Source: Oscillospiraceae bacterium
GTDB lineage: Bacteria; Bacillota; Clostridia; Oscillospirales; Oscillospiraceae
Assembly (NCBI GenBank): GCA_015068125.1
Contig: SVLD01000005.1
Location: forward strand, 1 to 64,000
Length of the DNA stretch: 64,000 nt
Reading direction: 5' to 3'
The translations under genes were made by a program, and so were the position numbers. Position 1 is the first letter of the stretch; each line of letters begins with the position of its first letter. The notes beneath the pieces were generated by a model. The model did no database searches. It saw nothing but the letters and a program-made list of their open reading frames with translations, and was not told the origin of the DNA. Below, one piece after another: positions 47,086 through 54,898 of this stretch.

Positions 47086-47443
47086 ATTGCACAAGAAACT
47101 TGGACGGGTAAGCGCTGTTTACCCCTGTGACTGCATTATGAAAGATATCTTGCAAAAACAACATTTGGTACACATTGGGATACCGGTCACCCAAGATGTA
47201 GGGATATAGTTGAAAATGGTAAAAATGTGCAGTGGATTAGTTGCATGAGTTGACATAATGATGTTGACATAAAAATCGGCATAATTTACAAAAATCGTAA
47301 AAAAAGCCAAAACACCTTGCAATTCAATGGATTTTGGGGTATAGTATTCATACATTATTTTCGACCGGGTATCTTTATGCCCATTTTACCCTGAATGTAC
47401 GGTTGCTGTGTTTTGGCGCAGGATGTAACTTCAGGAGGTTAAA
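47086..47443 (+). promoter_or_regulatory. Intergenic region with a promoter for the xerD operon
   Basis: This 358-base stretch has no supported gene. A good promoter lies at 47317-47345 (TTGCAA, 17 bases, TATAGT). The roughly 90-base leader after it has a weak GGGTA/TACCC stem near 47367-47392. Further upstream are a GGGTAAGCG..TTTACCC hairpin (about 47105-47124) and two TTGACA copies (47250-47255 and 47264-47269) without matching -10 boxes. Confidence 0.7.
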
Positions 47444-47974
47444 ATGGTTGCTGTACCCTATGCAAAACCTGGATTGAAAGCTTTCATTCGCCATCGGTAT
47501 CAGGTGCTTTTTCTGATAGTTTGGCTGGTCGCTTTGATCCTGGGCACCTGTTTTGCAGCCCACGCAGGAAACAATTACTTTCTTTTGATGCGCGGAGCAT
47601 CCGACTGTTCCGTGACGATCGCCGGCCTGCTGGCAACTGTTGTGCTGCCTTATCTGTTCGCCGCATTTGCGGTTTACATTTCCAAACCCAAGCTGCTGTA
47701 TCTGATCTGCTTTGTAAAGGCTTTTTGCTTTGCGATGTGCGGATACGGTATCTGTGTTGCCTATGGATCTGCCGGCTGGCTGGTTCGGTGGCTGCTCCAG
47801 TTTTCGGATATTTGTACGGTTCCTGTGCTGTGTTGGTTTGCATTACGGCATCTGAAAGGAAAGGGGCGTACATTTCGGACGGACGCTATGTTTTACGGCG
47901 GAATCGTGATGCTGGTGGGATATTTGGATTTTAGTTTGATATCGCCTTTTTTGGTGATTTTGACAGAGAATTAG
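47444..47974 (+). CDS. Five-helix membrane protein, possibly SpoIIM-like
   Basis: The 176-residue protein has about five hydrophobic segments (near residues 20-40, 57-78, 83-105, 108-130 and 148-170). The first, VLFLIVWLVALILGTCFAAHAG, resembles the start of SpoIIM. In Bacillus, spoIIM sits just before xerD, and this gene is 22 bases before xerD. SpoIIM is part of the peptidoglycan-degrading DMP machine of engulfment. The protein is shorter than Bacillus SpoIIM (about 215 residues), so the name is tentative. The ribosome site is CAGGAGG. Confidence 0.55.
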   Translation: MVAVPYAKPGLKAFIRHRYQVLFLIVWLVALILGTCFAAHAGNNYFLLMRGASDCSVTIAGLLATVVLPYLFAAFAVYISKPKLLYLICFVKAFCFAMCGYGICVAYGSAGWLVRWLLQFSDICTVPVLCWFALRHLKGKGRTFRTDAMFYGGIVMLVGYLDFSLISPFLVILTEN

Positions 47975-47996
47975 AAAATGGAAGGGTACGCAATTC

Positions 47997-48878
47997 ATGT
48001 TGGACTTGATCGCTGCATACGAAAATTACCTGTCCAAGGTAAAGCAGGCATCCGCCAACACCATTGCTTCCTACATCCGGGACATTCGGCAGTATGACCA
48101 GTGGCTCAAGGGTGAGGGCGTGGAGATCGTGGATGCTCAGCAAGTGAATATCAGCCGGTATCTGTCCCACCTGGAAAGCGAAGGGCGCAGTGCTGCTACG
48201 GTGTCCCGCGGTCTGGCAAGTTTGAAGAACTTTTACAGCTATGTGGTTTCCAGTGGTTTCATGGAACAGACGCCTGTAACGGACATCCGTGTGGATCGGG
48301 GAGAAAAGAAGCTGCCGCAGATCCTTACCGGACGTGAGATCGAGCTGCTGCTGATGCAGCCGGCCACTGTGGATGCCAAGGGTATCCGGGACAAGGCCAT
48401 GCTTGAAGTGATGTATGCCACCGGCATTCGTGTCACAGAGCTGATCGATCTCGATCTGGACGATGTGAACCTTGAGCTGGGGACAATCAAGTGCGCCGGT
48501 GCCAAGAAATCCCGTTCCATTCCGCTGTACCCCGGCGCTTTGAAGGCGCTGAGCAGCTACATAACGGACATTCGCCGGAGCATGCTGGCAGACCCGGAGG
48601 AAAAGGCGCTGTTTGTCAATGTCAGCGGTGTGCGGATGAGCCGCCAGGGCTTCTGGAAGATCCTGAAGCATTACCAGGCCACGGCGCACATCGAGAAAGA
48701 AATTACCCCTCATACTTTGCGGCACAGCTTTGCGGTGCATCTGCTGGAAAACGGCGCTGATCTGGGCTCTCTGCAGGAGCTGATGGGTCACAGCGATATT
48801 TCCTCCACTCAAATGTACACCCACATGATCAACCAAAAGCTGAAATCCGTTTACGAAAAGTGCCATCCCAAAGCATAA
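47997..48878 (+). CDS. xerD: Tyrosine recombinase XerD
   Basis: XerD, with XerC, resolves chromosome dimers at dif. The 293-residue protein has the N-terminal SAM-like core-binding domain (about residues 1-90) and the catalytic domain with the first Arg in YATGIRVTEL near 146, Lys in AGAKKSRSIPL near 170, HxxR in PHTLRHSFAVHL near 241, the later His in LMGHSDISST near 264, and the nucleophile Tyr in TQMYTHM near 276. No integrated element surrounds it, so a chromosomal Xer role is more likely than a phage integrase. Confidence 0.93.
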   Translation: MLDLIAAYENYLSKVKQASANTIASYIRDIRQYDQWLKGEGVEIVDAQQVNISRYLSHLESEGRSAATVSRGLASLKNFYSYVVSSGFMEQTPVTDIRVDRGEKKLPQILTGREIELLLMQPATVDAKGIRDKAMLEVMYATGIRVTELIDLDLDDVNLELGTIKCAGAKKSRSIPLYPGALKALSSYITDIRRSMLADPEEKALFVNVSGVRMSRQGFWKILKHYQATAHIEKEITPHTLRHSFAVHLLENGADLGSLQELMGHSDISSTQMYTHMINQKLKSVYEKCHPKA

Positions 48879-48914
48879 AAGCCTACTGTGAAATGAAACA
48901 CAGTAGGCTTTTTG
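48878..48914 (+). terminator. Intrinsic terminator after xerD
   Basis: AAAGCCTACTGTG and CACAGTAGGCTTT form a perfect stem followed by T-rich sequence. Confidence 0.9.
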
Positions 48915-48921
48915 TATAAAG

Positions 48922-48982
48922 GAAACCACGCGTTAGACGCGTGGTTTTCTTTATACAATCAAGGCTCCGGCTTAGCCGGAGG
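48922..48982. repeat. Two adjacent perfect hairpins, possible IS200/IS605-type end remnant
   Basis: AAACCACGCG (48923-48932) pairs with CGCGTGGTTT (48938-48947) around TTAGA; CTCCGGC (48965-48971) pairs with GCCGGAG (48975-48981) around TTA. Subterminal imperfect or perfect hairpins of this kind mark the ends of IS200/IS605 elements and related mobile repeats. No transposase gene is present, so this is at most a remnant or a non-autonomous element. Confidence 0.45.
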
Positions 48983-48995
48983 TTATGACTTGTAC

Positions 48996-49328
48996 TTATT
49001 CCTTATTGGAAGAAGCCAGTTCAAGGCATCTTCTATGCGCATATATCGACGAAACGAACGAGATCACGCACAGTACGCTTGTGCTAACAGCGGGTATCAA
49101 GAAATTAGCACATAAGATGCGGAAGCGAAACTGTTCCTGTTCGGTGTGCAGAGAGGTAAGACGTTTTGACAATTCCTTCCAGTAGTCAATGGAATTAAAC
49201 GCAACCGCATAAAGCAACACGGATATAATCAGAAATATGATGGCCGCTTTCTGAAATAAGGTTTCAAAGGCAACTGCGTCATTGGACGAACGAATAAAGT
49301 AATCCAGAATTTTTTTGCGATTTTTCAT
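48996..49328 (-). CDS. Two-helix membrane protein of unknown function
   Basis: The 110-residue protein has a polar N-terminus (MKNRKKILDYFIRSS), a membrane helix near residues 27-46, a charged middle loop (WKELSKRLTSLHTEQEQFRFR), a second helix near 72-95 and a short basic tail (YAHRRC). GGAGG lies eight bases before the ATG, inside the 3' end of the upstream gene on this strand, so the two are co-transcribed. Base composition is AT-rich. No family is recognised; size and position fit an accessory or immunity-type partner of the secreted protein, but this is speculation. Confidence 0.65.
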   Translation of the reverse strand: MKNRKKILDYFIRSSNDAVAFETLFQKAAIIFLIISVLLYAVAFNSIDYWKELSKRLTSLHTEQEQFRFRILCANFLIPAVSTSVLCVISFVSSIYAHRRCLELASSNKE

Positions 49329-49332
49329 TATG

Positions 49333-50778
49333 CTAACCTCCGTTAGGTGCGTATACCGTATACCCTAAAGGTAGAGTGGCGTAAAGTGTATGTTTTTTCG
49401 TCCCACTATAACATACATCAAAACTCAACATTAGTAATCCAGTCGTAGTAGCTGTGGTTTGCGGCGTGCCTAGCCGCTTAACATCAATGTGAATGGTAAA
49501 GTAGTCACCTTCTTCGTCATGACCCGGCTGATCTGTGCACTCACTGAATCTCCTATCAGTAAGATTCTCTCTAACAGCAAGAACGGTCTTTCCTGATAAT
49601 TTCGTGTATGGAGATCCAAGTTCAATTTCGTCATAAACAAGTGGTAGGTCAGCCAAATTATCCAGTATTCCTAACACTGTCGCAAATGTAGAAGCAACAT
49701 GATGCGAATTCGAAGTATGCTTCAATAAGCCAATCGTTATTGACGATCCATATTCGAACACCGTAGTTGACCCATTAAATTCATACATTCGTCCTTCATG
49801 CACAGACTCCAAAATTGTAGTATAATTGCCGCAAGCTATGGAAATATCAAGATTAGTGTAGTAAAAAGGGTTATATCCATATAGAGTAGTGCCGCCACAG
49901 TTATTATGTTCGGCTACCTTAAATGATGCAACCCAGGTTGTATCTGCAGAACTTTCCAAATTAGAATGCATATAACTTAGGTAGGGGAGAGAGCTACATA
50001 TATTTTTCGTGTTGCCCACATAGAAGGTATCTCGGTATCCGCTGTCTGGTGCCCACAATGTATATTCGTCGAGTCCTCTAGAATTTGAAGTTAGTCCGAA
50101 GTCATCCAGAACTTCTCCGGTTACAGGAAATTCCTCAATATGGTGCTCAACAATGTCGGTTGCCCAGAGAATAGCATCTTTATATTTGTCTGCCTGAGGA
50201 TAATCGCTTGCGTATAGTTTTTGAAGTGCTTTTGGAAGCGCACATTCAAAGAGATAAAGGATTCCCTGATTATCTTCCAGATAAATTCTCATGTGCGGCT
50301 GTCCGGACACGGACTTTTGTGAAGTAACAGAACTGTAAAGCAACCATGTATCTTCTTTTTGATCGTTGATGATTTCAAACAAGCGAACTGTGTACCCGTT
50401 GACTTTGTCAGGAACCTCAACGATAATGCTGTTCATGCCCGTTTGTGTACGAACGCCAGATGCAAGAGTACCAGAAATGGGTAAAGTTATATATCTGTCT
50501 CCTATAGCGACAGTTAAACTACACGAAAGTACATCTTCCGTAAGTTGAATATTTGTAACGAAGGCGCTAGTAGTTGACAAACTTTTTTCGGAAAAAAGCT
50601 TTGCTACCATAGCTTCTGATTTGGGGCCAGAAAACACTTGTGAAAAATTATCTTTAGAAATTACGAACGCTTCATTAGATGTACTAGCAGAGGAGAGCGG
50701 TTCGCTTGCTGCTACATTCGTAAACAGTGCCAAAAAATAGACGGTTGCGAGCAAAAGAGATAAAATTTTGGTTTTCAT
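49333..50778 (-). CDS. Large secreted protein of unknown function
   Basis: The 481-residue protein starts at the ATG ending at 50778 (AAAGGA nine bases upstream) with a clear signal peptide (MKTKILSLLLATVYFLALF, likely cleavage after VAA near residue 25). The mature part is Ser/Thr-rich and looks beta-rich, with few Cys, and contains a Gly/Tyr-rich central region (TTLYGYNPFYYTNLD). I see no catalytic motif. The coding DNA is AT-rich against neighbours, like the subtilisin island at 19689, and has a canonical promoter of its own. The downstream two-helix protein is the likely partner. Confidence 0.75.
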   Translation of the reverse strand: MKTKILSLLLATVYFLALFTNVAASEPLSSASTSNEAFVISKDNFSQVFSGPKSEAMVAKLFSEKSLSTTSAFVTNIQLTEDVLSCSLTVAIGDRYITLPISGTLASGVRTQTGMNSIIVEVPDKVNGYTVRLFEIINDQKEDTWLLYSSVTSQKSVSGQPHMRIYLEDNQGILYLFECALPKALQKLYASDYPQADKYKDAILWATDIVEHHIEEFPVTGEVLDDFGLTSNSRGLDEYTLWAPDSGYRDTFYVGNTKNICSSLPYLSYMHSNLESSADTTWVASFKVAEHNNCGGTTLYGYNPFYYTNLDISIACGNYTTILESVHEGRMYEFNGSTTVFEYGSSITIGLLKHTSNSHHVASTFATVLGILDNLADLPLVYDEIELGSPYTKLSGKTVLAVRENLTDRRFSECTDQPGHDEEGDYFTIHIDVKRLGTPQTTATTTGLLMLSFDVCYSGTKKHTLYATLPLGYTVYAPNGG

Positions 50779-50829
50779 TCTAAAAAATCCTTTCACATTG
50801 TTGGTTAATTATATTGCCAATACATTATT

Positions 50830-50850
50830 TCAGACCATAGGCATCCTCCT
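50830..50850 (-). promoter_or_regulatory. Ribosome site with a two-codon ORF in the leader of the secreted-protein gene
   Basis: On the minus strand AGGAGG (50845-50850) is followed after six bases by ATG GTC TGA (50830-50838). The real gene start is about 50 bases further on, with its own ribosome site. A similar element (ATG AAG TAA) precedes the subtilisin gene. Confidence 0.4.
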
Positions 50851-50884
50851 TTCACACTCATGTTTTGGTCGTTTTGACAATTTT

Positions 50885-50913
50885 ATTATATAGGTATAAT
50901 TAATATTTGTCAA
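50885..50913 (-). promoter_or_regulatory. Consensus sigma-A promoter of the secreted-protein gene
   Basis: On the minus strand TTGACA (50908-50913) and TATAAT (50885-50890) are exactly 17 bases apart, a perfect consensus promoter. Confidence 0.92.
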
Positions 50914-50933
50914 TACTGATGAGCTGCATATTT

Positions 50934-50975
50934 AAAATCCTCATTAACCGAAGCCATTCAGTTAATGAGGATTTT
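50934..50975 (-). terminator. Intrinsic terminator after pfkA
   Basis: AAAATCCTCATTAAC and GTTAATGAGGATTTT form a 15-bp perfect stem, with T-rich sequence on the minus strand side. Confidence 0.88.
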
Positions 50976-50983
50976 CTATGTAC

Positions 50984-51955
50984 TTACAGGCCGGTCATGG
51001 CGGCCAGGACATCCACTTCCATGGACTGAATGCTGCGGTGCATCTGCAGGGCGTCGTCGATATCCACATCAGTGAAGCTACCCTTGCTGGTGCAGACGAT
51101 ACGGTTGGTCTTATTGGCCAGCAGAAGCTCCACAGCCAGATAGCCCATCTTGGTGGCGTTGACACGGTCACGGCCGGTGGGGGAGCCGCCGCGCTGGATG
51201 TGACCCAGGACTGTAACACGGGGATCCAGGTCAATGGCTTCCTTGATCTTTGCGGCAATTTCCGATGCAGATCCTGCGCCTTCAGCAACCACGATCATAT
51301 AGTGGGTGAAGCCGTTGAATCGGGCCTGGCGGATCTTTTCGATGACATCCTTATCAAAATCGATGGTTTTTTCCGGTACCAGAACCGCCGTGGCGCCGAC
51401 GGCGAGGCCAACATACATGGCAAGGTAGCCGGCGTTGCGGCCCATGACCTCCACCACGGAGCAGCGCTCGTGGGACTGCATGGTGTCCCGGAGCTTATCG
51501 ATGCACTCGATGGCGGTATTGGCTGCGGTGTCAAAGCCGATGGAGTAATTGGTACAGCTGATGTCATTATCGATGGTAGCAGGGATGCAGACCACATTAA
51601 TGCCGTGGGAGGACAGAGCCCGTGCGCCGCGGAAGGTGCCGTCGCCGCCGATGGCAATCACACTGTCCAGGCCTAAGAATTTGCAAGTGGAAACCGCCTT
51701 GCGCTGGCCTTCCTCCGTCATAAATTCCTTGCTGCGGGCGGTATAAAGAATGGTGCCGCCACGGTTGATGGTACGGGAAACGCTCTTTTCATCCAGGCGG
51801 ATGATATCGCCGTTGATCAGACCGTTATAACCGCGCAGAATGCCGTAGACTTCCACGTCGTGAAACAGGGCAGTACGGACCACAGCCCGGACTGCAGCGT
51901 TCATGCCGGGGGCGTCGCCGCCGCTGGTCAGCACACCGATTCGTTTGATGCTCAT
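50984..51955 (-). CDS. pfkA: ATP-dependent 6-phosphofructokinase
   Basis: PfkA commits fructose 6-phosphate to glycolysis. The 323-residue protein has GVLTSGGDAPGMNAAVR near residues 7-23, the ATP-site GGDGTFRGA near 103-111 (the small residue after GGDGT marks ATP rather than PPi dependence), the catalytic TIDNDI near 126, and MGRNAGYLA near 171. AGGAGG lies eight bases before the ATG. It stands alone, with a terminator after it; pyruvate kinase, its frequent partner, is not adjacent. Confidence 0.97.
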   Translation of the reverse strand: MSIKRIGVLTSGGDAPGMNAAVRAVVRTALFHDVEVYGILRGYNGLINGDIIRLDEKSVSRTINRGGTILYTARSKEFMTEEGQRKAVSTCKFLGLDSVIAIGGDGTFRGARALSSHGINVVCIPATIDNDISCTNYSIGFDTAANTAIECIDKLRDTMQSHERCSVVEVMGRNAGYLAMYVGLAVGATAVLVPEKTIDFDKDVIEKIRQARFNGFTHYMIVVAEGAGSASEIAAKIKEAIDLDPRVTVLGHIQRGGSPTGRDRVNATKMGYLAVELLLANKTNRIVCTSKGSFTDVDIDDALQMHRSIQSMEVDVLAAMTGL

Positions 51956-52066
51956 GATGGGATCCTCCTAAGATCATTTCTATCGTTATTTTAACCATTT
52001 GTTTAAGGCTTGTAAAGTGGAATTTTCGACAAAAAGATAGCTTTATTTTAAATGCAATTGGTTCTG

Positions 52067-52095
52067 TTGACATAGGAGTAAAATCAAATTATAAT
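52067..52095 (+). promoter_or_regulatory. Consensus sigma-A promoter of the esterase/ATP-grasp operon
   Basis: TTGACA (52067-52072) and TATAAT (52090-52095) are 17 bases apart, 28 bases before the first start codon. Confidence 0.92.
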
Positions 52096-52123
52096 ATACA
52101 AAAACAATGGAGGCAGATGGGAA

Positions 52124-52879
52124 ATGATTAAAAAATGGTTTGTGCAGATTCCGCAACTTTCCGGTGATCTGCAGCGGCGGGTGTACCTGTATCTGCCGGC
52201 TTCCTATGAGAAAAAGAAGGATCAGCGGTATCCTGTTATGTATATGTTTGACGGCCACAATGTGTTCTTCGACAGCGACGCAACCTATGGAAAATCCTGG
52301 GGTATGAATAGGTTTATGCAGGAATCCGGTAAGGAGCTGATCATTGTGGCTGTGGAATGTAACCACGTGGGCAACGGCCGGCTGCAGGAGTATTCTCCCT
52401 TCAATTTTGAAAATGCCACTCTGGGCAAGATCAAGGGCAAGGGAAAGAACTACATGCATTGGCTGGTCAACACCCTGAAGCCCTTTATTGACGAAAAATA
52501 CCGCACCCTGCCGGATCGGAAAAATACCATCATTTGCGGCTCTTCCATGGGCGGTCTGATGGCACTGTATGCCGCAACGGTGTACAACCACATTTTCCAG
52601 CGGGCTGCCTGCCTGTCGCCCAGTTTGTGGGTTGATTCGGGTAAGGTGCTGGAAATGGTGGCCCGGGCCCACATTCGCCGGGATACCTGCATCTATATGG
52701 ACTACGGCAGCGAGGAAATGTTTAACCATGCCGCCAATGCCGAGGCGCTGATTTCCACATCCCATCTGCTGCTGACGAAGCGGGTGAATCTGGCGCTCCG
52801 GGTCGTACCCGGCGGAGATCATTCGGAAGCAAGCTGGGAACGGCAGATCCCGGTGTTTATGGACTGCTTAGGACTGTGA
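52124..52879 (+). CDS. Alpha/beta-hydrolase esterase (Fes/esterase-D-like), first of pair
   Basis: The 251-residue protein is a putative esterase of the enterochelin-esterase/esterase-D type: RRVYLYLPASYEKK near residue 18, a conserved YMFDGHNVF near 40, the nucleophile elbow GSSMGG near 139-144, a later acidic residue region near DYGSEE, and the terminal His in GGDHSEASW near 235. There is no signal peptide, so it works inside the cell. A consensus promoter drives a three-gene operon with a second esterase and an ATP-grasp ligase. The substrate is unknown. Confidence 0.85.
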   Translation: MIKKWFVQIPQLSGDLQRRVYLYLPASYEKKKDQRYPVMYMFDGHNVFFDSDATYGKSWGMNRFMQESGKELIIVAVECNHVGNGRLQEYSPFNFENATLGKIKGKGKNYMHWLVNTLKPFIDEKYRTLPDRKNTIICGSSMGGLMALYAATVYNHIFQRAACLSPSLWVDSGKVLEMVARAHIRRDTCIYMDYGSEEMFNHAANAEALISTSHLLLTKRVNLALRVVPGGDHSEASWERQIPVFMDCLGL

Positions 52880-52887
52880 GGGAAACA

Positions 52888-53640
52888 ATGGAAATTCGTT
52901 ACGAAAAGCATTACAGCTCCCACTTAAACCGGGAGATGGAATTTAAGATCTACGGGCATGCCGGTAAGCCGGTGCTGTTTATCCCTTGCCAAAGCGGCCG
53001 GTTCTTCGATTTTGAGAACTTCAAAATGGTGGATCACTGGGCCAAGTGGATTGAAGAGGGAAGATGCACCGTTTACAGCGCAGACTGCATCGATGATGAA
53101 GCCTGGGCTGCCCAGTGGGCAGACAACCGCTGGCGCATTGAGAATCACGAGCGCTGGTATAACTACATCATCGAGGAGCTTGTTCCTACCATTCGCCATT
53201 TGAGCGGACTGCGCAACGGATACGATCAGGGAATTATGACCTTCGGCTGTTCCATGGGTGCTATGCACGCGGCAAATCTGTTCTTCCGCCGACCGGATCT
53301 GTTTGACACGGTGTTTGCCATCTCCGGTTTGTACGACTCCAATATGTTCTTTGGAGATTACATGGATGAACTGGTTTACCGAAACAGCCCGGTACATTAT
53401 CTGGCCAATATGCCCTGGGATCATCCCTACATTGAGATGTACAATCAGCGGAAAATTATGATCGTGGTTGGTCAGGGCGACTGGGAAGGCCCCCTGCTGG
53501 AGAGCACCGGCTGGCTGGACACGGTGATGGCACAGAAGGGAATTAAGGCCAGATTTGAATACTGGGGCTTGGATGTTGCCCACGACTGGCCCTGGTGGTT
53601 CAAGATGGTGGAAACCTATGTTCCCGAACTGCTTGGTTAA
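52888..53640 (+). CDS. Alpha/beta-hydrolase esterase, second of pair
   Basis: The 250-residue protein has the esterase fold with GHAGKPVLFIPCQSGRFFD-type start region (near residues 18-36; written in part), an elbow GCSMGAMHA near 116-124, an acidic VGQGDWEG near 196, and a late His in DVAHDWPWW near 233. Trp-rich segments (HWAKWIEEG, WAAQWADNRWR) distinguish it from the first esterase. GAGGG is six bases before ATG 52888, and the gap to the first esterase is eight bases. It is probably cytoplasmic and co-expressed with the ATP-grasp enzyme. Confidence 0.85.
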   Translation: MEIRYEKHYSSHLNREMEFKIYGHAGKPVLFIPCQSGRFFDFENFKMVDHWAKWIEEGRCTVYSADCIDDEAWAAQWADNRWRIENHERWYNYIIEELVPTIRHLSGLRNGYDQGIMTFGCSMGAMHAANLFFRRPDLFDTVFAISGLYDSNMFFGDYMDELVYRNSPVHYLANMPWDHPYIEMYNQRKIMIVVGQGDWEGPLLESTGWLDTVMAQKGIKARFEYWGLDVAHDWPWWFKMVETYVPELLG

Positions 53641-53661
53641 AATGAGAAAGCGAGAAAGAAA

Positions 53662-54852
53662 ATGAAGAATTTTGTGTTTATTTCCCCGAATTTCCCTGCA
53701 AGTTACTGGAAATTCTGCGCGGAACTGAAAATTAATGGCCTGCGGGTGCTAGGTATCGGCGATTGCCCCTATGAGGAGCTGAAGCAGGAGCTGAGAGACT
53801 CTCTGGATGAGTATTACAAGGTCGGCAATCTGGAGAATTACGACGAGGTTTTCAAGGCTGTGGCCTTTTTTTCCTTCAAATACGGCAAGATCGACTGGTT
53901 GGAATCCAACAACGAATACTGGCTCATGCGGGATGCCAAGCTGAGAACGGAGTTTAACATCACCACCGGCTTTAAAGATGACGACATGGATCGTATCAAG
54001 CTGAAATCCGGCATGAAGGCATATTATGCCAAGGCCGGTCTGCCCACCGCCCGGTATCATCTGGTGAAGGGCTATGCCGACGCGGCTGAATTTGCCCACA
54101 AGGTCGGTTACCCGGTTGTGGTCAAGCCTGACAACGGCGTGGGAGCCAACAACACCTACCGCCTCAAGTGTGACGATGACCTGCACTTCTTCATCGATCA
54201 CAAGGATGACAATGTGTATATCATGGAGGAGTATGTCAAGGGTCATGTGGAGACCTTTGATGCCATTATCGATGGAAAAGGCAAGCCCATTTTCGAGTCC
54301 GGTAATGTAACGCCGCTGTCGCTGATGGATGTGGTGAACAACGGCGAGGATTCCATTTACTACATCGTCAAGGAGGTTTCTCCCAAGATTCGGGATGCCG
54401 GCCTGCGGACAGTGGAGGCATTTGGCGTAAAGAGCCGCTTTGTGCATCTGGAGTTCTTTGTGCTGGATGCTGACCAGGAGGGACTGGGCAAAACCGGCGA
54501 TGTGATCGGCCTGGAGGTCAATATGCGGCCTGCCGGCGGTTTTACTCCGGATATGTATAACTTTGCCTATGAGCTGGATGTGTATAAGCTCTGGGCGGAC
54601 ATGATTGCTTTTGACACCTGTACCGTTCCTACGGATCGCCCCCGGCATTACTGCGCCTTTGTTGGCAGGCGGGACGGACATCAGTATGTCATGAATCACG
54701 AGACTGTCATGGCTAAGTACGGCTCCAGAATGAAGATGCAGGGCAGAATGCCAGATGCGCTGGCCGGTGCCATGGGCAACCTGATGTATGTGGCCATTTT
54801 GGACACAGAAGAGGAGCTGCAGGGCTTCTTCCGTGATCTGCTGGCTACTTGA
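53662..54852 (+). CDS. ATP-grasp domain ligase
   Basis: The 396-residue protein has a Rossmann-like N-terminal lobe (about residues 1-95) and an ATP-grasp domain with the Lys in PVVVKPDNGVGANNTY near 152-167, the hinge EEYVKGHVETFDAI near 188-201, and the metal-binding acidic/Asn pair in GLEVNMRPAGG near 287-297. Such enzymes join a carboxylate, as acyl phosphate, to an amine or similar. It completes the operon with two esterases; a terminator follows. Neighbours suggest it builds or modifies a small peptide- or ester-type metabolite, which is inference. Confidence 0.88.
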   Translation: MKNFVFISPNFPASYWKFCAELKINGLRVLGIGDCPYEELKQELRDSLDEYYKVGNLENYDEVFKAVAFFSFKYGKIDWLESNNEYWLMRDAKLRTEFNITTGFKDDDMDRIKLKSGMKAYYAKAGLPTARYHLVKGYADAAEFAHKVGYPVVVKPDNGVGANNTYRLKCDDDLHFFIDHKDDNVYIMEEYVKGHVETFDAIIDGKGKPIFESGNVTPLSLMDVVNNGEDSIYYIVKEVSPKIRDAGLRTVEAFGVKSRFVHLEFFVLDADQEGLGKTGDVIGLEVNMRPAGGFTPDMYNFAYELDVYKLWADMIAFDTCTVPTDRPRHYCAFVGRRDGHQYVMNHETVMAKYGSRMKMQGRMPDALAGAMGNLMYVAILDTEEELQGFFRDLLAT

Positions 54853-54863
54853 TTGAGCATGAT

Positions 54864-54896
54864 AACGCCCCTGACCGAGAGGTCAGGGGCGTTGAT
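54864..54896. terminator. Bidirectional terminator between ATP-grasp and YD-repeat genes
   Basis: AACGCCCCTGACC (54864-54876) pairs with GGTCAGGGGCGTT (54881-54893) around GAGA. It separates the two convergent operons. Confidence 0.85.
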
Positions 54897-54898
54897 CT

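Noticed and set aside
47139-47210. 23-codon ORF in the 47.1-47.4 kb intergenic region
   Set aside because: No ribosome site and no promoter in front of it.
47250-47269. Two TTGACA boxes 14 bases apart
   Set aside because: Neither has a -10 box at 16-18 bases; the TTGCAA/TATAGT pair at 47317-47345 is a better promoter.
47997-48878. Tyrosine recombinase as an integrase of a mobile element
   Set aside because: It is of XerD length and motif order, sits in a Bacillus-like spoIIM-xerD position, and no element genes or att repeats flank it.
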